A stretch of 64,000 nt of DNA, from the NCBI RefSeq assembly GCF_002777855.1, contig NZ_MEIK01000034.1, positions 1-64,000 on the forward strand, read 5' to 3'. Position 1 is the stretch's first letter; the number at the start of each line of letters is the position of its first letter. A program made the translations under genes and the position numbers. This document shows positions 8,489 through 17,606 of this stretch, piece by piece. A model generated the notes under the pieces. That model was not told where the DNA came from and searched no databases. It was given only the letters and a program-made list of their open reading frames with translations. Source of the DNA: Snodgrassella alvi. GTDB lineage: Bacteria; Pseudomonadota; Gammaproteobacteria; Burkholderiales; Neisseriaceae.

Positions 8489-9811
8489 TTAATGTTGCAT
8501 TAACGCTTCTATTTCAGGAATGGTTTTGGGTACGGAGGCAGTGAGGACTTCATTGCCGTTTTCCGTTACCAATATGTTGTCTTCGATGCGAATGCCTATA
8601 TTGTGAAATGCGTTTGGTATATCATCTGCGGCGCTGATATACAAACCGGGCTCTATAGTGGTAACCATGCCTGGCTGTAGTAATATAGGTTGTTCTTGAT
8701 TATCGAAACGGCCACCCACATCATGAACATCTAGACCTAGCCAGTGGCCAAGGCCATGCATGTAAAAACGGCGGTAAGTCTGCGCTTCGATGTTTTGTTC
8801 CAGACTGCCATGCAGTATGCCTAGATCGATAAGTCCTTGAGTAAGCATTTGGATAGCCGCAGTGCTGATGGTTTGCCAGTTTGCTTGTTTGACCGTGGAA
8901 GCTATGCTGGCTTGATTAACTGCCAGTACAATGTCGTAAACATCTTTTTGAGCACTTGTAAAACGGCCGTTTATGGGAAAGGTACGGCTAATGTCGCCGG
9001 CGTACATTTGATACTCAGCACCGGCGTCAATCATGAGTAGCTCATTTGGCTTAAGCTGGCAATTATTGCTGACGTAATGAAGACAGCAGGCGTTTTTGCC
9101 ACCGGCTACGATGCTGTTGTAGGAGGGAAAACGTGCTCCGCGCTGCATGAATTCGTGCAGAATTTCTGCTTCTACCTGATACTCGAATTGCCCCGGACGT
9201 GTGGTCTGCATGGCTCGTATGTGTGCTTGTGCACTGATTTCGGTAGCGATGCGCATGATTTTTTGTTCGTGCTCATCTTTTATTAGGCGCATAGGGTCGA
9301 GTATGGTGGCAAGATTCACCATGCTCTCAGGTGCGATTGTGCTGCCGTTGGTTTTGCGGTAATTAGCTATGCGAGCAATTTCATACCATACTTCCTGCAC
9401 TTTCGAATCATTGTCGGGATAGAGTCCCCAGAGGGCAAACAGGTGGCGATGGCCGGACAGGGCTTTTTTGAGGTAAGCCGGCCACTGGCTGATGTCATCG
9501 GCGCAATCAAACGCAAATACTTCGCGCGCAGCGCTGTAGCCATAGCGAAAACCATTCCAGATTTCATGTTCGGGGTCTTTGTTGCGGCACAGTAAGGTAG
9601 CGCTGTGCTCGCGCCCGTTGAGAATCAGGGCTGAACCAGGTTCGGGAAAACCGGTGAGATAATGAAAATAGCTATCCTGTCGGTAAGGGTATTCGGTGTC
9701 GTTACTGCGTCTTTGTTCGGGTGCGGCAAAAATAATAGCCACTCCATCTTCGCCAATTTGACTAAGTACATGTTGGCGTCGCTGCCGGTAAACGTTGATG
9801 TCAGTATCCAT
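8489..9811 (-). CDS. pepP: Xaa-Pro aminopeptidase (aminopeptidase P, M24 family)
   Basis: 440 residues, the usual length. Removes N-terminal residues preceding proline; cytoplasmic, Mn-dependent. The N-terminal AMP_N domain includes DTEYPYRQDSYFHYLTGF. The pita-bread catalytic domain shows the metal ligands in order: two Asp in MIDAGAEYQMYAGDISRTF, His in HGLGHWLGLDVHD, Glu in TIEPGLY and Glu in IRIEDNILV. The start is only 2 nt after the stop of the VanZ-like gene, with a GGGAGA ribosome site inside that gene's end, so translation is likely coupled. Confidence 0.96.
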   Translation of the reverse strand: MDTDINVYRQRRQHVLSQIGEDGVAIIFAAPEQRRSNDTEYPYRQDSYFHYLTGFPEPGSALILNGREHSATLLCRNKDPEHEIWNGFRYGYSAAREVFAFDCADDISQWPAYLKKALSGHRHLFALWGLYPDNDSKVQEVWYEIARIANYRKTNGSTIAPESMVNLATILDPMRLIKDEHEQKIMRIATEISAQAHIRAMQTTRPGQFEYQVEAEILHEFMQRGARFPSYNSIVAGGKNACCLHYVSNNCQLKPNELLMIDAGAEYQMYAGDISRTFPINGRFTSAQKDVYDIVLAVNQASIASTVKQANWQTISTAAIQMLTQGLIDLGILHGSLEQNIEAQTYRRFYMHGLGHWLGLDVHDVGGRFDNQEQPILLQPGMVTTIEPGLYISAADDIPNAFHNIGIRIEDNILVTENGNEVLTASVPKTIPEIEALMQH

Positions 9812-9813
9812 TA

Positions 9814-10200
9814 TTAGTATTTCTCCCTGCTGCCGTTACGGCGAGCAGTTTGTATTTGTTGAGCCAGCCATAGTGCGAGTATGGCACCGCTAAGGTCGGC
9901 AATGGCATCCATTATATCGCCATTGCGAGTGGTAAACAGTGCTTGAATTATTTCGCTGGTGGCTGCCCAGATAATGGCGCTGATGAGAAGCAGACGTTGG
10001 GGTATGGTGAGGCCAGCACTGAAATAGGCTTTGGCCAATAACCAGAATTGGCCAAAAAACAGGCCGAAGTGGCAGATTTTATCGAACTGTGGAATAGGCA
10101 CAGGATTGCCGCTGGATTTGAAAAACAGAAAATAAATGCTAGCTAGAAACCACACGATGGCAATGAGCAGCCATTTGTTGAAATAAAGGGTAGTTTTCAT
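9814..10200 (-). CDS. VanZ-like small membrane protein
   Basis: 128 residues with three or four hydrophobic segments (LLIAIVWFLASIYFLFF; FFGQFWLLAKAYF; LLLISAIIWAATSEIIQ; ILALWLAQQ). The pattern DKICHFGLFF...ATSEIIQ...DIMDAIADLSGA is that of the VanZ family. The role of such stand-alone members is not established; the family name comes from a teicoplanin-resistance gene. The start chosen (MKTTLYF) overlaps the stop of the upstream gene as ATGA, which argues against the longer frame beginning at 10233. Middle gene of a three-gene unit ending in pepP. Confidence 0.85.
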   Translation of the reverse strand: MKTTLYFNKWLLIAIVWFLASIYFLFFKSSGNPVPIPQFDKICHFGLFFGQFWLLAKAYFSAGLTIPQRLLLISAIIWAATSEIIQALFTTRNGDIMDAIADLSGAILALWLAQQIQTARRNGSREKY

Positions 10201-10406
10201 CGGGATTCTGCTTCGCTGAGCCATTGCTGGCACAAAGATGCAAGGCGAATGAATTTATTGCCGCGCTGTAAAAATAGCTGTTGCCATTGCTGTATGGTTG
10301 CTGTATCCGGTGCTTCATCTATGCTGCATTCATTTAACCAAAAATCGAGAACTTCGGCACATTCTCCGGCAGAAGCAGTTTGAAAAAATTGGGTAGTGGC
10401 TTGCAT
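10197..10406 (-). CDS. 69-residue protein of unknown function
   Basis: Small soluble, acidic protein (begins MQATTQFFQTASAGECAEVL, ends WLSEAESR). Not recognised. Its reality is supported by the 4-nt ATGA overlap with the VanZ-like gene and by its place as first gene of a unit with pepP. No strong ribosome site is visible. A helical scaffold is likely from the many Leu, Gln and Ala residues, but no domain can be named. Confidence 0.65.
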   Translation of the reverse strand: MQATTQFFQTASAGECAEVLDFWLNECSIDEAPDTATIQQWQQLFLQRGNKFIRLASLCQQWLSEAESR

Positions 10407-10439
10407 GAATCTGAGCGTTTTGTGCCTGTTGAGGGGAGG

Positions 10440-10471
10440 TAAGAAAAAACGGACTGGATAGCAGTCCGTTT
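10440..10471 (-). terminator. Terminator of the YebC-family gene
   Basis: Stem AAACGGACT / AGTCCGTTT with a 7-nt loop, immediately after the stop codon. On the minus strand it is followed by TTTTTTCTT. Confidence 0.9.
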
Positions 10472-10475
10472 GGCC

Positions 10476-11204
10476 TTATTCGGTTTCCAGTACCGCGGTG
10501 GTGTAGACGTTCTGAACGTCGTCGAGATCTTCGAGAGCATCAAGTAAGCGTTGCATTTTTTCTGCCTCTTCACCTTCTAGTACCGTTTCGTTGACCGGAC
10601 GCATGGTGACTTCGCCGTCAGCAGCATGAAATCCTGCCTGTTCGAGTGCTTCTTTGATGCTGCTGTACTGATAAGGCTCTGTAATGACTTCTTTTGAACC
10701 GTCTTCCTGTATGATTACATCATCCGCACCGGCTTCGAGGGCGGCTTCCATGAGGCTATCTTCATCAACGTCGGGGCTAAAGAGTAAATAGCCCTGATGA
10801 GCAAACTGAAAGGCTACAGAACCATCTGTACCCAGATTGCCGCCGTGCTTGGTAAAGGCATGGCGTACATCGGCTACGGTACGGGTTTTGTTGTCGGTGA
10901 GGCAGTCTACCATCACTGCAGCACCACCTGTACCATACCCTTCATAGCGCAGTTCTACATATTCGACACCTTCGAGATTGCCAGTGCCTTTGTCTATGGC
11001 ACGCTGAATATTGTCTTTAGGCATGTTGGCATCGGTGGCTTTGTCCATTGCCAGACGCAGACGCGGATTGGCTGATGGATCACCACCACCTAGTCTGGCG
11101 GCAATGGTAATTTCTTTAATCAGGCGGGTGAAGATTTTGCCGCGTTTGGCATCCTGACGCCCTTTACGATGCTGGATATTGGCCCACTTGCTGTGTCCTG
11201 CCAT
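10476..11204 (-). CDS. yebC: YebC/PmpR/TACO1-family regulator
   Basis: 242 residues, full length for the family. Begins with the signature [20 protein letters not shown] and continues with [23 protein letters not shown] and [11 protein letters not shown]. The acidic middle domain contains [19 protein letters not shown]. Members have been described as DNA-binding regulators and, more recently, as factors that relieve ribosome stalling; the sequence does not say which applies here. Monocistronic with its own terminator. Confidence 0.95.
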   Translation of the reverse strand: MAGHSKWANIQHRKGRQDAKRGKIFTRLIKEITIAARLGGGDPSANPRLRLAMDKATDANMPKDNIQRAIDKGTGNLEGVEYVELRYEGYGTGGAAVMVDCLTDNKTRTVADVRHAFTKHGGNLGTDGSVAFQFAHQGYLLFSPDVDEDSLMEAALEAGADDVIIQEDGSKEVITEPYQYSSIKEALEQAGFHAADGEVTMRPVNETVLEGEEAEKMQRLLDALEDLDDVQNVYTTAVLETE

Positions 11205-11370
11205 TTTAAAATCCTTGTTTCTATGATGATTTTATGTATCAAAACAATGCCAAAGCTTTTGGCTTTGGCAGGTTTGAACGCCATCAAATAATTGAAATAT
11301 GGTATTAATTTTACCATATTGCTTTTTTATTGAGTAGGCTGCTCTATGGTTTGTATTGAGATGAAGCAAG

Positions 11371-11853
11371 CTAGAGTTTTTGTATATGTTGGCGTTGCCA
11401 ATGATTTAACCATGCAATGCAGCCTGCATGGATGATGGTGTAGGTTTCGCTAAAATTGCCGCTGAAATAAGGATCGGGGACATAATCGTATTCACTTTCT
11501 GGTAGCAAGTCGGTAATTTTGTAAACTTTGTCTGGACGGCTATCGCCGAAAATACGGGCTAAATCATGTAGATTTTTGTCATCCATGGCGATGATATGAT
11601 CGTAAATGGCGATATCTTCTGGCCTGACCTCGCTGCTTTGAAATCCATCGCTGTTGATATTATGAGCACTGAGAATTTGTTTTGTGCCTTGATGCATGTC
11701 TTGGCCGTTGTGCCAGCCGGATGTACCGGCACTGGCTATTTCAATTTGTTCACTCAGCCCTTTTTCTGCTACGAGTTTGCGCAGGATGTATTCGGCCATG
11801 GGTGAACGGCAGATGTTACCTAAACAGACAAATAATACTTTGGTGGCCGGCAT
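11371..11853 (-). CDS. Low-molecular-weight protein-tyrosine phosphatase
   Basis: 160 residues. The phosphate loop C10-LGNIC-R16-S lies at the N-terminus (VLFVCLGNICRSPMAE) and the general-acid Asp is in VPDPYFSG (about D127), the two signatures of the family. Cytoplasmic; removes phosphate from tyrosines or small phosphoesters. Bacterial members are sometimes tied to exopolysaccharide kinases, but none is near. One nucleotide separates it from the end of the upstream unknown gene, so the two are probably translated from one mRNA. Confidence 0.93.
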   Translation of the reverse strand: MPATKVLFVCLGNICRSPMAEYILRKLVAEKGLSEQIEIASAGTSGWHNGQDMHQGTKQILSAHNINSDGFQSSEVRPEDIAIYDHIIAMDDKNLHDLARIFGDSRPDKVYKITDLLPESEYDYVPDPYFSGNFSETYTIIHAGCIAWLNHWQRQHIQKL

Positions 11854-11854
11854 G

Positions 11855-12955
11855 TCAATGACTCCGCGGAAATAATGGATTATGCCCGATCATGTTGATA
11901 GATTGGGCATAGCTGGGTAGTTGTGCTTGCGCACTGATGGGCTCATGCAGCAGGTGGATGTTTTCAACATGGCATTCGGCCAGTAAATCTATGAAATTTT
12001 GTACGATGGTGTCGATATCATCCGCTTGAGTAAGCGGCCAGCGGAAAATCTGCGGCTGAAGTTCGAATGCGCTGTCGGTAGCGTTGAATCCAAACAGGAT
12101 ATTGCCACCATCTTGTGCTGCGATAACCACGCCCACGCGCGGGCTTTGCAAGCGAATAGAACGGATGGCATTGGTGGTAAATACATCACATGCCATACGC
12201 AAACGCATGGCACTGCCGCTGCGTAAGGCATTGAGTGGTGATTGCGGTGGCAGCGGATTAGTAAATAATGTGGCTCCGGCACTAGCTAGATGGGTTTGCC
12301 AAACCTGCATCAGGGGTAGGGCGGTATCTGCTAGCTGATGGCTGAGGGCTGGTAGGATGTCTGAGCCGGCAAAGCCAAGTGCGTAAAATACTTGTACTGA
12401 TTGGCCTGTTTCCACTATAAGCGGGGTGTGCGGCAGCTGGCCGAGAAATTCTGCAGCGCTTTGTGGATTTTGCTTGGCAGCGAACCATTGATTGGCTTTG
12501 ATGTGGGTCAGGGTGGTGTCATTGATGAGGTGTGGTGCCCATTGGATGGTTTGCCATGCGTCTGTCCATGGTTGGTTTTTAAAGATTTCAGCTATGGCAG
12601 TTACTGGGATGGTGTCGGGAAGACAAATATTTTCTTTGGCTCCACCTACAACGATAACAGGCAGTGCGAGCCATTGTACTTCTGTTGGGGTGTGTGCCTG
12701 TAAGACGTTTTCTAGGCTTTCCCAGAGGATGTTGTATATCTTGCTGCTGGCTGCCATGGACAAGGCTACGGCGAGGTTAGTGTAATGATTTTGAGCCAGC
12801 ATGCGGCTGATTTCTACATGCAGGCTTTCGCGGGCAAGGGTGGTCTGTGCTTTGGATGTGGGGTTGGCCAAGCTGGCTGCATGCATGAGCAGGTCGTTTT
12901 TGACTGGATCAGTTGGAAATGCCCTTGTATCAGGCAGACAGTGATGTGTGTTCAT
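11855..12955 (-). CDS. Conserved-looking protein of unknown function
   Basis: 366-residue soluble protein, no signal peptide or membrane segments. I do not recognise a domain. Visible features: a glycine-rich PVIVVGGAKENICLP segment (about residue 100), an ETGQSVQVFYALGFAGSD segment near the middle, and a C-terminal half with GVVIAAQDGGNILFG. It lies 1 nt upstream of the tyrosine phosphatase and is divergent to htpG. Codon use is like its neighbours, so it is likely an old family member rather than a recent import. Confidence 0.75.
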   Translation of the reverse strand: MNTHHCLPDTRAFPTDPVKNDLLMHAASLANPTSKAQTTLARESLHVEISRMLAQNHYTNLAVALSMAASSKIYNILWESLENVLQAHTPTEVQWLALPVIVVGGAKENICLPDTIPVTAIAEIFKNQPWTDAWQTIQWAPHLINDTTLTHIKANQWFAAKQNPQSAAEFLGQLPHTPLIVETGQSVQVFYALGFAGSDILPALSHQLADTALPLMQVWQTHLASAGATLFTNPLPPQSPLNALRSGSAMRLRMACDVFTTNAIRSIRLQSPRVGVVIAAQDGGNILFGFNATDSAFELQPQIFRWPLTQADDIDTIVQNFIDLLAECHVENIHLLHEPISAQAQLPSYAQSINMIGHNPLFPRSH

Positions 12956-13098
12956 GATGTTGTGTCTGTTTTGGTAGACTTGTGTAAAGGTGATATTGTA
13001 GCAATTAGTTTTGTGTGAAACGAGTACAGGGGTATTTTCTGTTTGTGAACCGTGGAATTTTATACTTTAGAATGCTGCGGATTTGATTAGCTGTTTGG

Positions 13099-13128
13099 CT
13101 TGAAACTGAATCGGGCTGCCCTTATTTT
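13099..13128 (+). promoter_or_regulatory. Candidate sigma-32 (heat-shock) promoter of htpG
   Basis: CTTGAAA at 13099-13105 matches the sigma-32 -35 consensus exactly. After 13 nt comes CCCTTATTTT, a partial match to the CCCCATNT -10 element. Transcription would start near 13135, leaving a leader of about 35 nt before the htpG ATG at 13169. Confidence 0.55.
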
Positions 13129-13168
13129 TACTAGACAACAATTATTTTTGGGTAATTCGAGAACAATT

Positions 13169-15067
13169 ATGAAACAAACACACAGTTTTCAGACTGAAGT
13201 TAAGCAGTTGTTACAGTTGATGATTCACTCTTTGTACAGCAATAAAGAGATTTTTTTGCGTGAACTGATTTCCAATGCGGCCGATGCCTGCGATAAGTTG
13301 CGCTTTGAATCATTGAATAATGCTTCTTTGCTCGGTGATGATGCTGAATTCAGAATCACGGTAACTGCGGATGCGGAAGCCAAAACGATTACGGTTTCTG
13401 ATAATGGTATTGGTATGAGTGAAGCAGATGTGATTGAGCATCTGGGTACGATTGCCAAATCTGGTACCAAAGCGTTTTTGGAAAAGCTGACAGGTGATGA
13501 TAAGAAAGATGCCAATTTGATTGGCCAGTTTGGTGTGGGCTTTTATTCTGCTTTCATTGTGGCCGACAGCGTAACTGTGGAAAGTCGTAAAGCCGGTGTG
13601 GCTGAAAATGAAGGGGTGCGCTGGGTAAGTGCCGGTGACGGTGAATTTACTGTTGAGCCGATTAGTAAGGCTTCTCGTGGTACTGATGTGATTTTACATC
13701 TGAAAGAAGATGAGAAGGATTTGTTGTCTGACTGGACTTTGCGTCGCATTGTGACAACTTACAGTGACCACATTTCTGTGCCGATTTATATGAAGAAAGC
13801 ACCGGAATATGATGAAGAAGGTAATGTAAAACTGTCTGATGAGCTGGAGGTGGTGAATCAGGCGCAGGCGCTGTGGCAACGCCCGAAAAATGATATCAGT
13901 GATGAGCAGTATCAGACATTTTATCGTCATGTTTCACATGATTATGATGATGCGTTGGCATGGACTCATTTTCGGGTAGAAGGCCGACATGAGTATACGG
14001 GTTTGCTGTATATCCCTAAACATGCACCATTTGATTTATATGAACGTGAACCGAAGCATGGGGTGCAGTTGTATGTGAAACGTGTATTTATTATGGATGA
14101 CGCGAAAAAGCTAATGCCTTCTTATTTGCGTTTTATCCGTGGAGTGATAGACAGCAGTGATCTACCACTAAATGTATCACGTGAAATTCTGCAGGAAAGC
14201 CGTGATCTGGATGCGATTCGTGCTGGTAGTGTGAAAAAAGTTTTGTCATTGCTTGAAGATTTGAAGAAAAACCAGCCGGAAAAATATACTGAGTTCTGGC
14301 AGGTTTTCGGGAATACGCTGAAAGAAGGTATTGCTGAAGATTTCAGTAATAAGGAAAAGATTGCTGGTTTGTGTCGTTTTGCTTCCACCCATAATGATGG
14401 TAGTGAGCAAAATGTTTCATTAGCTGATTATATTGGCCGCATGAAGGAAGGTCAGGAAAAGATTTATTACATTACCGCCGATAGTTATGCCGCAGCAAAA
14501 AACAGTCCACATTTGGAAATCTTCTTGAAAAAAGGTGTTGAGGTATTACTACTGACTGACCGTGTGGATGAATGGGTAGTAAATAGTCTGCCGGAATTTG
14601 ATGGTAAGGCTCTGGTGAGTGTGGCCAAAGGTTCACTGGATCTGGGTAATTTGGCCGATGAGGAAGAAAAAGCGGCACAGGCTAAAACCGAAGAAGACAA
14701 TAAAGAATTGGTAGAACAGATCAAGACTGCTCTGGGCGATAAGGTGGAAGCTGTGCGGGCAACGGCACGGCTGACAGATAGTCCAGCCTGTTTGGTAGTA
14801 GGTGAGCATGATATGAGCCAGCATCTGGCACGTATGCTTGAGGCTTCGGGTGCTGCCGGACAAATTCCGCATACGAAACCTACGTTGGAAATTAACCCCG
14901 AACATCCGCTGATTAAGAAAATTGCTGTGGAACAAGACGAAGCTCAGCGTAATGAATTGGCTGAGCTGGTGTATGACCAGGCACTGTTGGCTGAGGGTGG
15001 TAAGCTGGAAAATCCGGCTGCATTTGTGAAACGTATGAATCATTTGTTACTAACGATGAATCAGTAA
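13169..15067 (+). CDS. htpG: Hsp90-family molecular chaperone
   Basis: 632 residues, standard for HtpG. ATP-dependent dimeric cytoplasmic chaperone. N-terminal GHKL ATPase motifs: [23 protein letters not shown], and [15 protein letters not shown]. The middle domain has FPLNVSRE-like [17 protein letters not shown]. The frame is open 69 nt further upstream, but that extension runs through the heat-shock promoter, and [15 protein letters not shown] is the family's normal start. Monocistronic, terminated at 15083-15111. Confidence 0.98.
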   Translation: MKQTHSFQTEVKQLLQLMIHSLYSNKEIFLRELISNAADACDKLRFESLNNASLLGDDAEFRITVTADAEAKTITVSDNGIGMSEADVIEHLGTIAKSGTKAFLEKLTGDDKKDANLIGQFGVGFYSAFIVADSVTVESRKAGVAENEGVRWVSAGDGEFTVEPISKASRGTDVILHLKEDEKDLLSDWTLRRIVTTYSDHISVPIYMKKAPEYDEEGNVKLSDELEVVNQAQALWQRPKNDISDEQYQTFYRHVSHDYDDALAWTHFRVEGRHEYTGLLYIPKHAPFDLYEREPKHGVQLYVKRVFIMDDAKKLMPSYLRFIRGVIDSSDLPLNVSREILQESRDLDAIRAGSVKKVLSLLEDLKKNQPEKYTEFWQVFGNTLKEGIAEDFSNKEKIAGLCRFASTHNDGSEQNVSLADYIGRMKEGQEKIYYITADSYAAAKNSPHLEIFLKKGVEVLLLTDRVDEWVVNSLPEFDGKALVSVAKGSLDLGNLADEEEKAAQAKTEEDNKELVEQIKTALGDKVEAVRATARLTDSPACLVVGEHDMSQHLARMLEASGAAGQIPHTKPTLEINPEHPLIKKIAVEQDEAQRNELAELVYDQALLAEGGKLENPAAFVKRMNHLLLTMNQ

Positions 15068-15082
15068 TAGGCTTTTTAGTTT

Positions 15083-15111
15083 AAGCTGCCTTATTTAAGG
15101 CAGCTTTTTTT
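15083..15111 (+). terminator. Terminator of htpG
   Basis: Ten-bp stem AAGCTGCCTT / AAGGCAGCTT, loop ATTT, followed by a T tract. Confidence 0.92.
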
Positions 15112-15388
15112 ATGTCTAAGTAATTTTTAAACCTTAAATATAATATTTATTAATGCTAATTGCATTGGCAAGTATGTATTAAATATTCAAATGTTTTGAA
15201 GCAGATTTTGGCAGTTACTTTAAATAATTAATTTTTCTAGCTATAAATTCTATTTTATTTGAACTGAAATTTCGAATATATGCTAATTGAAAAAAAGGAT
15301 AAATTGAAAAATTAGTTAATTTACGATATTATTTTTTTATGAAAGTAATGATTAAATCTGTTTTTTAACAATAGTTGTAGGAGTCTTG

Positions 15389-15802
15389 ATGGATAACACT
15401 AGTAAGGAAAATTTTGATTTTGCTAATTGGGGCTTGAGCAAAGCTTGGCAGTTCAGATTTGAATTTTATGAAGAAAATGGTTTGCCTGAACGTAAAAATG
15501 CATCAAGATTTAAAGAGGCATTTAAAGCTTTACCTATGGGTAAGCGTTTTATATTAGCAAATAATATAGGTTCATTATTTTTCGGTCCACTGTATTTTTT
15601 ATGTACAGGCATGTGGCGAAAAGCTATTGTCTTGTTGTTTCTCTTAATATTTATTGATTTTTTTCTTTCTGCTATTGGTGGAAAAAATTCGATTATAATA
15701 TTTGTAAATATGTTTAGCTCAATGACACTTGCCAATCCGGCTTATTATTTACACCGGGTGAAGAAATCCAAATCTTTTAATATATTCGAAGGAGTGTTTT
15801 AA
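15389..15802 (+). CDS. DUF2628-type small membrane protein
   Basis: 137 residues. A polar N-terminal 55 residues is followed by hydrophobic segments (ANNIGSLFFGPLYFLCTGMW; AIVLLFLLIFIDFFLSAIG; SIIIFVNMFSSMTLANPAYYLH). The GSLFFGPLYFLCTGMWRKAI motif resembles DUF2628 proteins, whose function is not known. A TTG precedes the ATG in frame; AGGAG ends 5 nt before the ATG, so ATG is chosen. AT-rich gene between AT-rich spacers (15112-15388 and 15803-16088), in which nothing else was recognised. Confidence 0.75.
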   Translation: MDNTSKENFDFANWGLSKAWQFRFEFYEENGLPERKNASRFKEAFKALPMGKRFILANNIGSLFFGPLYFLCTGMWRKAIVLLFLLIFIDFFLSAIGGKNSIIIFVNMFSSMTLANPAYYLHRVKKSKSFNIFEGVF

Positions 15803-16088
15803 GCTGACTGAATAATACTCTACTCATGATTGTGAAACTTTAGCTGATATTTATTCGGTATAGATTTCCCTCATATATTTATTGATTCTATTTTCTCAGA
15901 AAATAAATAGTCAAATTATATATTTTGAATAAATGATAAGTTTGTGCTGAAGTAGTAATGACAATTTTTTAGATAAATATGCAAATATTGTTCATTATAT
16001 TGCCTTTGAAAAGCATATTTTTATTTAGTATATTAAGAAAATTATTTTTATCTATTTGTAATAATATGTGGTAATGTTTAAGAAATAA
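15803..16088. other. AT-rich intergenic region
   Basis: Between the DUF2628-type gene and the terminator of the permease gene. No reading frame, repeat or RNA motif recognised. Confidence 0.5.
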
Positions 16089-16125
16089 AAAAGCAGCTTC
16101 AGAGTAAGGCCTCGAAGCTGCTTTT
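16089..16125 (-). terminator. Terminator of the kynU-permease unit
   Basis: Twelve-bp stem AAAAGCAGCTTC / GAAGCTGCTTTT with a 13-nt loop. On the minus strand it is followed by TTTTTTATTT, just after the permease stop. Confidence 0.9.
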
Positions 16126-16144
16126 GTATTTGAATAGGAAAGGT

Positions 16145-17524
16145 TTACTTCGCTGTGCTTTTTTTATGACAGGCCTGAATGAGATAGGCTAGTACTAAGC
16201 ACACTAGAAAAGGAAGACCAAATAGAAGAGTGGCGTGGAAAATCGGTGTAAACCATGTGGTTACCAGAATACTGATGATGGATATTAAACCGGCCAGCGT
16301 AATATAAGGAAATCCGGGTACACGAAATTTTAATGTCTGCTGCTGTCTCTGCATACGGATACGAAAACACAGATGGGTCAAAAATACGGCGCCCCAACTG
16401 AACAAAGCACCAAACATAGATAACGCTATCATTACTGGAAAAGCGCTTTCCGGTTTAAACATATATACCAGTGCCGCTACAGCAATCCCCGCAGAAGATA
16501 AAGCCAGCGCGTTCAATGGCACACCGTTGCTTTTCACTTTACCGAGAATTTGTGGTGCTTCGTTGGCGCGAGACAGGCTGAACATCATACGTGTGGCGAT
16601 GTAGAGCATGCTATTCATTGCAGAAAGTGCGGCCACGATAACAATAAAATTAAGGATGCTGTCTGCATACGGGATGCCGACGTTTTGCATGACAGTGACA
16701 AAAGGGCTGGTACTACCTGTTTTGATTAGTTCCTGCCATGGTACCAGCATTACTATCAGACTGAGAGCAAGTAAGTAAAAAATCAACAGTCGCGCCAGTG
16801 TACCTTTGAAAGCTGTTTTTACTGCTTGCTCGGGGTGAGTGGCTTCTCCGGCGGCAATGGCAATCATTTCGATGCCCAGATAGCTGAATATCGAAATAAT
16901 CACTCCTGTCCAAATACCCGAAAATCCGTGCGGGGCAAAGCCATAGCCAAACAGATTGTGCTCAATGCGGATGATACTGCCTTGTGATACCAATACAGCC
17001 ACTGCCAGCAAAATGAATACTATGATGGCAAATATTTTAATGGTTGAGAACCAGTACTCTACTGAACCAAATGCTTTAACACTGTAAGCATTGACGCCAA
17101 TCAAACAGCAGGAAAACAGGGCTATCCATATCCATGAATCTACTTGCGGAAACCAGAATTTCATGTATTCGGCAATGGCGGTGACTTCTGTACCTACGGC
17201 TAATACGATGCAAGCCCAGTAACTGTAGCGTACCAGAAAGCCGGCCAGTGGGTGCAGATAGAATTCAGCATAAGCGCCAAATGAGCCGGATGTTGGGTGC
17301 TGGACGGTCATTTCTGCCAGACAGCCCATAAGTGCCAATGCAATTAGTCCGCCAAGGGTATAGCTGATAATTACTGCAGGGCCGGCAAAGCCGATAGCAA
17401 ATTTGCTGCCTAAAAACAAGCCGGTACCAATGGCACCGCCAATGGCAATCATGCTCATCTGGCTGGCAGATAGTTTTTTATGCAGGCCGGTTTCCCGCGA
17501 CTGTATACGCTCGAAATTGCTCAT
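16145..17524 (-). CDS. Amino-acid permease, APC superfamily (AAT family)
   Basis: 459 residues, about 12 membrane segments. The first shows the family signature MIAIGGAIGTGLFLGSKFAI, then PTSGSFGAYAEFYLHPLAGF and the FSYLGIEMIAIAAGEATHPEQ segment typical of proton-coupled AAT-family carriers. The substrate cannot be read from sequence. Its position 82 nt downstream of kynureninase suggests an aromatic amino acid or kynurenine pathway compound, but this is inference. AAGGA ribosome site 7-8 nt before ATG. Confidence 0.9.
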   Translation of the reverse strand: MSNFERIQSRETGLHKKLSASQMSMIAIGGAIGTGLFLGSKFAIGFAGPAVIISYTLGGLIALALMGCLAEMTVQHPTSGSFGAYAEFYLHPLAGFLVRYSYWACIVLAVGTEVTAIAEYMKFWFPQVDSWIWIALFSCCLIGVNAYSVKAFGSVEYWFSTIKIFAIIVFILLAVAVLVSQGSIIRIEHNLFGYGFAPHGFSGIWTGVIISIFSYLGIEMIAIAAGEATHPEQAVKTAFKGTLARLLIFYLLALSLIVMLVPWQELIKTGSTSPFVTVMQNVGIPYADSILNFIVIVAALSAMNSMLYIATRMMFSLSRANEAPQILGKVKSNGVPLNALALSSAGIAVAALVYMFKPESAFPVMIALSMFGALFSWGAVFLTHLCFRIRMQRQQQTLKFRVPGFPYITLAGLISIISILVTTWFTPIFHATLLFGLPFLVCLVLAYLIQACHKKSTAK

Positions 17525-17549
17525 CTTTTTTCCTTAGGATGAGATGCAC

Positions 17550-17578
17550 AAGCCGAGCAGAAGATTCACGCTCGGCTT
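17550..17578. other. Inverted repeat between kynU and permease
   Basis: Nine-bp stem AAGCCGAGC / GCTCGGCTT with an 11-nt loop. The T tract is on the plus-strand side, so for the leftward kynU transcript it is a bare hairpin, perhaps a partial terminator or mRNA-stability element that tunes permease expression. Confidence 0.6.
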
Positions 17579-17606
17579 TTAGCTGTCTGAATGAAAGAAT
17601 GGTCTA

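Noticed and set aside
13100-13168. Longer htpG with 23 extra N-terminal residues
   Set aside because: The extension overlaps the heat-shock promoter and is absent from the family; the internal ATG gives the standard 632 residues.
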